NCBI GenBank assembly: GCA_903944555.1
Contig: CAJASG010000719.1
Location: 1 to 12,314 of the forward strand
Direction of reading: 5' to 3'
From: an uncultured beta proteobacterium
GTDB lineage: Bacteria; Pseudomonadota; Gammaproteobacteria; Burkholderiales; Burkholderiaceae_C
DNA length: 12,314 nucleotides
Shown here: piece by piece, positions 8,164 through 12,314 of the stretch
Layout of the letters: every line of letters begins with the position of its first letter
Numbering within the stretch: position 1 is the stretch's first letter
Notes under the pieces: model-generated
Seen by the model: only the letters and a program-made list of their open reading frames with translations
What the model was told of the DNA's origin: nothing
Database searches by the model: none
Program-made: the position numbers and the translations under genes

Positions 8164-9897
8164 TCAGGATTTACCCTTCACCCGCTCAATTTCATCTTCC
8201 ACAATCCACTGCGCGGCCTTCTCGGCAATCATCAGGGTGGGCGAGTTGGTGTTGCCACTGGTAATCAAGGGCATCACGCCCGCATCCACCACCCGCAAGC
8301 CCGCCACCCCGTGTACCTTGAGCCGTGCATCGACCACTGCCATCGGGTCTTCCTGGCGGCCCATTTTGGTGGTGCCGACCGGGTGAAAAATCGTGGTGGC
8401 AATGTCACCCGCCAGCTGCGCCAACTCGGCATCGCTTTGGAACTGGACGCCCGGTTTGTACTCCTCGGGCTGGTATTTTTGCAAGGCACTTTGCGCCACG
8501 ATGCGCCGGGTGACCCGCAGTGAATCGGCCGCCACCTTGCGGTCGGCTTCAGTGCTCAGGTAGTTGGGCGCAATGGCGGGCGCGTCGTTGAACTCGGCCG
8601 TTTTGATGCGCACCGTGCCCCGGCTGGTGGGGTTGAGGTTGCACACGCTGGCGGTGATCGCGTCGAAGGTGTGCAGTGGCTCGCCAAACGCGTCCAGGCT
8701 AAGGGGCTGTACGTGGTATTCCAGGTTGGGGTGCACCTGGCTTGGGTCGCTGCGGGTGAACGCACCCAGCTGGCTGGGGGCCATGCTCATGGGGCCACTC
8801 TGCTTGAGCAGGTACTCCAGCCCAATGCGCGCCTTGCCTAGCAGCGAGTTGGCCTGGGTGTTCAGCGTGACGGCGTACTTCACCTTGAAGACCGCTCGGA
8901 TTTGCAAATGGTCTTGCATGTTCTCCCCCACGCCGGGAATCTCCTTGACCACCGGCACGCCGCAGGCTTGCAGCACGGCGGCAGGCCCCAGCCCGGAAAG
9001 CTGCAAAATTTGGGGTGAACCAATGCTGCCAGCGCACAAAATGACTTCACGGCGCGCCGTGACGTCGACCATCTCGTGGCCATTCCACACCTGTGCACCG
9101 GTGCAGCGCAGCGCACTGTCGGCGCCGGTTTCGGTGGGCTTCTCGATGTGCAATTTTGCGACCTGGGCACTGGTCCACATCTCAAAATTCGGGCGACCAT
9201 AGCAGGTCGGCCGCAAGAAGGCCTTGGCGGTGTTCCAGCGCCAACCGGCTTTTTGGTTGACCTCGAAATACCCGACACCTTCGTTGTCGCCCTGGTTGAA
9301 GTCGTCAGAGGCGGGGATGCCGGCTTGCACCGCTGCTGCGGCGAAGGCGTCCAACACATCCCAGCGTAGGCGCTGTTTCTCGACACGCCATTCGCCACCC
9401 GCGTTGCGGTGGCGCAAGATCTTGCGGTAGGGCGTACTGTTGTCCTGCATCAGTTCGGGGGCCACACCGCGGGCACCGTGCACGGGGCTGGCACCCTTGT
9501 AGTGGTCTTCGTGCATTTTGAAGTAGGGCAGGCTGTTGTCCCAGGTCCAACTGGCATCTCCCGTCAACTGGGCCCACTGGTCGTAGTCACGCGCTTGGCC
9601 GCGCATGTAAATCATGCCGTTGATGCTGCTGCAGCCGCCCAGTGTTTTGCCGCGTGGGTAGCGCAGGGCGCGGCCATTCAGGCCCGCATCCGGCTCGGTG
9701 TTGTACAACCAGTCGGTGCGCGGGTTGCCAATGCAGTGCAGGTACCCCACCGGACTATGGATCCAGTGATAGTCGTCGCGGCGCCCGGCTTCGATCAGCA
9801 GCACGCGCTTGGTGGCGTCGCCGCTCAGTCGGTTGGCCAGCAGGCAGCCGGCCGTGCCCGCGCCGATGATGATGTAGTCAAAAGTGGTGTCGCTCAT
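8164..9897 (-). CDS. GMC-family FAD-dependent oxidoreductase (choline/alcohol dehydrogenase-like)
   Basis: GMC enzymes oxidise alcohols to aldehydes with FAD. The 577-residue product begins with the FAD-binding Rossmann motif [17 protein letters not shown] (glycines 12, 14, 17) and the ribose-binding acidic residue in LLIEAG. GMC signature 1, [18 protein letters not shown], is at 83-100, and signature 2 around [16 protein letters not shown] is present in mid-protein. The C-terminal domain has the active-site His505 in [10 protein letters not shown] and the SGNTNSP block at 547-553 that supplies the second catalytic residue. There is no signal peptide, so it is probably cytoplasmic or peripheral. 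Annotators often call such proteins choline dehydrogenase, but no betaine gene is nearby and the substrate is unknown. No clear Shine-Dalgarno sequence precedes the start at 9897. Confidence 0.93.
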   Translation of the reverse strand: MSDTTFDYIIIGAGTAGCLLANRLSGDATKRVLLIEAGRRDDYHWIHSPVGYLHCIGNPRTDWLYNTEPDAGLNGRALRYPRGKTLGGCSSINGMIYMRGQARDYDQWAQLTGDASWTWDNSLPYFKMHEDHYKGASPVHGARGVAPELMQDNSTPYRKILRHRNAGGEWRVEKQRLRWDVLDAFAAAAVQAGIPASDDFNQGDNEGVGYFEVNQKAGWRWNTAKAFLRPTCYGRPNFEMWTSAQVAKLHIEKPTETGADSALRCTGAQVWNGHEMVDVTARREVILCAGSIGSPQILQLSGLGPAAVLQACGVPVVKEIPGVGENMQDHLQIRAVFKVKYAVTLNTQANSLLGKARIGLEYLLKQSGPMSMAPSQLGAFTRSDPSQVHPNLEYHVQPLSLDAFGEPLHTFDAITASVCNLNPTSRGTVRIKTAEFNDAPAIAPNYLSTEADRKVAADSLRVTRRIVAQSALQKYQPEEYKPGVQFQSDAELAQLAGDIATTIFHPVGTTKMGRQEDPMAVVDARLKVHGVAGLRVVDAGVMPLITSGNTNSPTLMIAEKAAQWIVEDEIERVKGKS

Positions 9898-9955
9898 TCG
9901 GGTCGGTGTCCAGTAAAAAGTGGGTGGATTAGAGTCTATGAAAGACCGAGGCGCC

Positions 9956-10058
9956 TTACAGGCCTACAAACGGTGGCTCGGTGTACTGGCGCGATTCGAC
10001 GTAGTCAATGGCGGCGGTTGGCCAGCACCAAGTCGCTGGGCAACAGGTCGGTTGCCAT
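9956..10058 (-). pseudogene. Possible frameshifted remnant of a small coding region
   Basis: Between the crotonase and GMC genes, an ATG at 10058 (6 bp after the crotonase stop and in frame with it) reads MATDLLPSDLVLANR before a TGA at 10005-10007. Shifting one base continues as AIDYVESRQYTEPPFVGL with a stop at 9956-9958. Both parts have a protein-like composition, and removing one C near 10013 would join them into about 33 residues ending in a plausible C-terminus. I cannot name the parent protein. It may also be chance in GC-rich DNA. Confidence 0.25.
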
Positions 10059-10064
10059 AGCCGC

Positions 10065-10865
10065 TTACTGGCCCGCCCACACCGGTTTGCGTTTCTCCTG
10101 AAAGGCTTTTTGCCCTTCCTTGGCATCCTCGGTGAGGGTGAACAGGGCGATCTGGCTTTCGGTGAAGGCCATCGATTCTTCGAACGCCATCGCCTCCACC
10201 TTCTTCATGGTGTACAGGCCGCGGCGGATGGCTGCGGGCGACTTGTCCAGCAGCCGCTCCAGCAGCCACTGCAGCTTGGCGTCCACATCGCTGCCCTCAT
10301 CACTCACGTAGTTCACCAGGTTGTATTCCAGTGCCTGGGCCGAGGTGATGGGTTCGCCGGTCAGGCACATCTCGGCCAGTTTGCGCCGGGGAATCAGGTG
10401 CTGCAGCACGCTCAGCACCTGGGCCGGGAACACGCCTACCTTGACCTCGGGCAAACCGAAGACGGCGTGGCTGGCCGCTACCGCCATGTCGCACATGCTC
10501 ATCAGGCCCATGCCACCGGCCATGCAGGCGCCGTTGACGCGGGCGATCAGCGGGATGCAGCTGCCTTTGGCCACGCGCAGCAATTGCGCCAGGTGGCCAT
10601 GGGGCTCGGAGTAGTCGGTGGTGAAGGCATTGGCGCTTTGCAAATCGGCGCCGGCGCAAAAGGCCTTGGTGCCGGCGCCGGTGATGACAATGGCGCGAAT
10701 GTCGCGCCGGCTTTGGGCCGCACTGATCGCCTGGGCCATTCCGGCCAGCACGCCGTGGCTCATGGCATTGCGGCGCTCCTCGCGGGTGATGGTCAGCCAC
10801 AGGGTGGGGCCGCGCTGCTCGACGGACAACTCCGGCGAGGACGTAAAAGGGGTGCTGGTGTTCAT
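10065..10865 (-). CDS. Enoyl-CoA hydratase/isomerase (crotonase) family protein
   Basis: Crotonase-fold proteins hydrate, isomerise or otherwise act on acyl-CoA thioesters. The 266-residue product has the oxyanion-hole blocks KAFCAGADL (residues 67-75) and NGACMAGGMGLMSMCD (111-126), then VFGLPEVKVGVFP. The glutamate matching Glu164 of rat mitochondrial hydratase is present (Glu140), but the place of Glu144 holds Gly120. This pattern occurs in methylglutaconyl-CoA hydratase-like and other paralogues, so the exact reaction is open. The start at 10865 is chosen because CAGGAG lies 5 nt upstream; a longer frame opening at 10895 would place the Shine-Dalgarno sequence inside the gene. It ends KRKPVWAGQ, a usual crotonase tail. 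It faces away from the lipid transporter genes. Confidence 0.92.
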   Translation of the reverse strand: MNTSTPFTSSPELSVEQRGPTLWLTITREERRNAMSHGVLAGMAQAISAAQSRRDIRAIVITGAGTKAFCAGADLQSANAFTTDYSEPHGHLAQLLRVAKGSCIPLIARVNGACMAGGMGLMSMCDMAVAASHAVFGLPEVKVGVFPAQVLSVLQHLIPRRKLAEMCLTGEPITSAQALEYNLVNYVSDEGSDVDAKLQWLLERLLDKSPAAIRRGLYTMKKVEAMAFEESMAFTESQIALFTLTEDAKEGQKAFQEKRKPVWAGQ

Positions 10866-10926
10866 CGTGTCTCCTGATGTGTATTTTGCTTGCAATTGTC
10901 ACGGACGAATACCGGCACCGGGTACG
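10866..10926. other. Short divergent intergenic region between the crotonase and lipid-transporter genes
   Basis: Only 61 bp separate the two divergent starts. The region is locally AT-rich (GTATTTTGCTTGCAATTGTC) and should hold both promoters, which must overlap or lie back to back, but I see no convincing -35/-10 pair in either direction. Confidence 0.4.
10871..10876 (-). promoter_or_regulatory. Ribosome binding site of the crotonase gene
   Basis: CAGGAG on the minus strand is followed by ACACG and then ATG at 10865, a strong Shine-Dalgarno sequence with good spacing. It fixes the start 10 codons inside the longest open frame. Confidence 0.75.
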
Positions 10927-12090
10927 ATGGGCGCCAGATTCACTTTGAGATGCCACACCACCGTGGACGATAGCCCACCCCGCCTTGTTTTTGAGACCAC
11001 CCCCGAGGGCCCGTGTGCGGTGCTGCACGGGCGGTGGACCGCCGCGCATTTGGCGGACGCCCTGCACTGGGCGGCCTTGCAAAGGGCGCTGGACCGCCCG
11101 CAGGTCTCTGACGGCTCCTGCCGGTGGGATCTGCGCTTGATGCAGCACCTGGACCACAGCGGTGCGCAATTGTTGTGGAATGCCTGGGGCCGCCATTGGC
11201 CTCAAAACGTGCAATACCGCGATGGACAACGCGCCATTTTGGAACGGGTGGCACGCTTTTCCGTCGCACCGCCTCCCCCCCGTCCCACCACCGTATGGAG
11301 CCTGTTTCTACAGATGGGTTCAGGGGTTCATGGCGCGGCAAACCACCTGGTGGGGGCTCTGCGTTTGGCGGGGCAACTGCTGCTCGACCTGGTGCAATTT
11401 GCCCGGGCGCCGGTCAAGGGGCCGTGGCGCGACATCTCGGGCCACCTTTACCGCATCGGCGCCACGGCGCTGCCGATCACGGCCCTGGTCGGGTTTTTGA
11501 TTGGGGTGGTGCTGGCCTACCTGATGTCGCAGCAGTTGCGCCAGTTTGGCGCCGATGCTTTCATTGTGGATATTTTGGGCCTGTCGCTCATTCGTGAGTT
11601 GGGGCCAGTGCTGGCCGCCATTTTGATTGCCGGGCGCTCGGGCTCCGCCATCACGGCGCAAATTGGTGTGATGCGGGTGACCGAGGAGCTGGATGCCATG
11701 CGCGTCATGGGCATTGCCCAGGGCTTTCGGCTAGTCATGCCGCGTGCTATTGCCATGGCCGTGGCCATGCCACTGCTCACGGTGTGGACCACCCTGGCGG
11801 CCTTGTTGGGCGGCATGCTGGCGTCCGACGTAGCCATGGGCCTGACACCTGCCTATTTCATCACTGCGCTGCCCAAGGCAGTGAACATCGCCAACCTGTG
11901 GCTGGCACTGGGCAAGGCGGTCGTGTTTGGAGTGATGATTGCGCTGATTGGCTGCCACTACGGCCTGCGTGTGCAGCCCAACACCCAGAGCCTGGGGGAG
12001 GGCACAACGGCCTCGGTGGTCACCTCCATCACCATGGTGATCCTGGTGGACGCCCTGTTCGCCGTGGTGTTCAAGGATGTCGGCATATGA
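10927..12090 (+). CDS. MlaE-family lipid ABC transporter permease with N-terminal STAS-like domain
   Basis: MlaE permeases form the inner-membrane channel of MCE systems that move phospholipids between inner and outer membranes. The 387-residue product joins an N-terminal STAS-like domain (about residues 18-110, with the LDHSGAQLLWNAWG block resembling MlaB-type STAS proteins) through a proline-rich linker (PPPPRP, 115-120) to a permease domain. The permease has the MlaE signature IRELGPVLAAILIAGRSGSA (from about 212) and then EELDAMRVMG, plus about five hydrophobic segments. Thus MlaB- and MlaE-like functions are fused. The ATG at 10927 has only a weak ribosome binding site; an in-frame GTG at 10963 would shorten it by 12 residues and keep the STAS part. 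The stop overlaps the ATPase start by 4 bp. Confidence 0.92.
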   Translation: MGARFTLRCHTTVDDSPPRLVFETTPEGPCAVLHGRWTAAHLADALHWAALQRALDRPQVSDGSCRWDLRLMQHLDHSGAQLLWNAWGRHWPQNVQYRDGQRAILERVARFSVAPPPPRPTTVWSLFLQMGSGVHGAANHLVGALRLAGQLLLDLVQFARAPVKGPWRDISGHLYRIGATALPITALVGFLIGVVLAYLMSQQLRQFGADAFIVDILGLSLIRELGPVLAAILIAGRSGSAITAQIGVMRVTEELDAMRVMGIAQGFRLVMPRAIAMAVAMPLLTVWTTLAALLGGMLASDVAMGLTPAYFITALPKAVNIANLWLALGKAVVFGVMIALIGCHYGLRVQPNTQSLGEGTTASVVTSITMVILVDALFAVVFKDVGI

Positions 12091-12314
12091 ACGTGGTCGA
12101 GGTCAACAAGCTGTGGTCGGTGTTTGACACCGATGGGGTGGAGGCCCGCATCCATCAGGACCTGGATTTGACGATTGCGCAGGGAGAACTCCTCTCCATT
12201 GTGGGGGGCTCCGGCAGTGGCAAGACCGTATTGCTGCGCCAGATTCTGGGTCTGGAGAAGCCGACTCGCGGCCACGTCACAGTGCTGGGGCGTCCGGCGT
12301 CTGAACTGGGGCAG
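12087..12314 (+). CDS. MlaF-like ABC transporter ATP-binding protein, partial (C-terminus beyond the window)
   Basis: This ATPase would power the MlaE-type permease encoded just before it. Seventy-six residues are visible, starting MNVVEVNKLWSVFDTDG, with the Walker A motif GGSGSGKT at 40-47 and LLRQILGLEKPTRGHVTVLG after it, the usual N-terminal part of an ABC nucleotide-binding domain. The ATG sits in an ATGA overlap with the permease stop, so the two are translationally coupled. The Q-loop, signature and Walker B regions lie outside the window. In related clusters an MCE/MlaD-like protein and an auxiliary lipoprotein follow; that is expectation, not seen. Confidence 0.93.
   Translation, partial: MNVVEVNKLWSVFDTDGVEARIHQDLDLTIAQGELLSIVGGSGSGKTVLLRQILGLEKPTRGHVTVLGRPASELGQ

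Noticed and set aside
7999..8523. A 174-codon plus-strand frame starting MLFGICISRCRTIFLLLAA, which resembles a signal peptide.
   Set aside because: It starts inside a terminator hairpin with no ribosome binding site and most of it is antisense to the GMC oxidoreductase; the hydrophobic start comes from the T-rich terminator tail.
10618..10926. N-terminal extension of the permease open frame back to 10618.
   Set aside because: This part is antisense to the crotonase gene and does not look like an MlaE or STAS N-terminus; the ATG at 10927 (or GTG at 10963) gives the expected length.

Overview
This is a chromosomal segment of a betaproteobacterium, most likely Comamonadaceae (Rhodoferax/Polaromonas-like). 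The basis is high GC with matching codon use in every gene, the gatCAB cluster placed divergently from mreBCD-mrdA as is usual in Burkholderiales, and protein sequences typical of that family (for example the MreC and GMC N-termini). The genes look like core or housekeeping genes. I see no insertion sequence, phage gene, CRISPR array, tRNA or rRNA, and I found no clear new biological system.

Layout. (1) Positions 1-2460, minus strand: gatC-gatA-gatB (gatB cut by the window edge), encoding the amidotransferase that makes Gln-tRNA(Gln) and/or Asn-tRNA(Asn). (2) 2461-2661: a 201-bp divergent intergenic region with a reasonable sigma70-type promoter for gatCAB and a good Shine-Dalgarno sequence for mreB. 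(3) 2662-7127, plus strand: mreB-mreC-mreD-mrdA, the elongasome operon for rod shape and lateral-wall peptidoglycan synthesis, with tight or overlapping junctions. The usual next gene, rodA, is not there. A convergent TSUP-family permease gene instead overlaps the 3' end of mrdA by 32 bp. (4) 7096-7881, minus: the TSUP (TauE/SafE, YfcA-like) permease. (5) 7882-8163: a 282-bp intergenic region with two hairpins, one a strong terminator on the minus strand, and a probable dispersed Comamonadaceae-type repeat. (6) 8164-9897, minus: a GMC-family FAD oxidoreductase. (7) 9898-10064: a 167-bp gap with what may be the frameshifted remnant of a small coding region. (8) 10065-10865, minus: an enoyl-CoA hydratase/isomerase-family protein lacking one of the two catalytic glutamates of canonical hydratases. 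(9) 10927-12314, plus: an Mla-type lipid ABC transporter, with an MlaE-like permease carrying an N-terminal STAS-like domain, translationally coupled to an MlaF-like ATPase that runs off the window.

How the genes work together. The gat genes form one enzyme and the mre/mrd genes one cell-wall machine. The Mla-like pair is probably the start of a longer operon for phospholipid transport across the periplasm. The GMC oxidoreductase and crotonase share orientation and may act in alcohol or acyl-CoA catabolism, but no substrate can be read from the sequence. Most long antisense ORFs in the window are reading-frame shadows of these genes.
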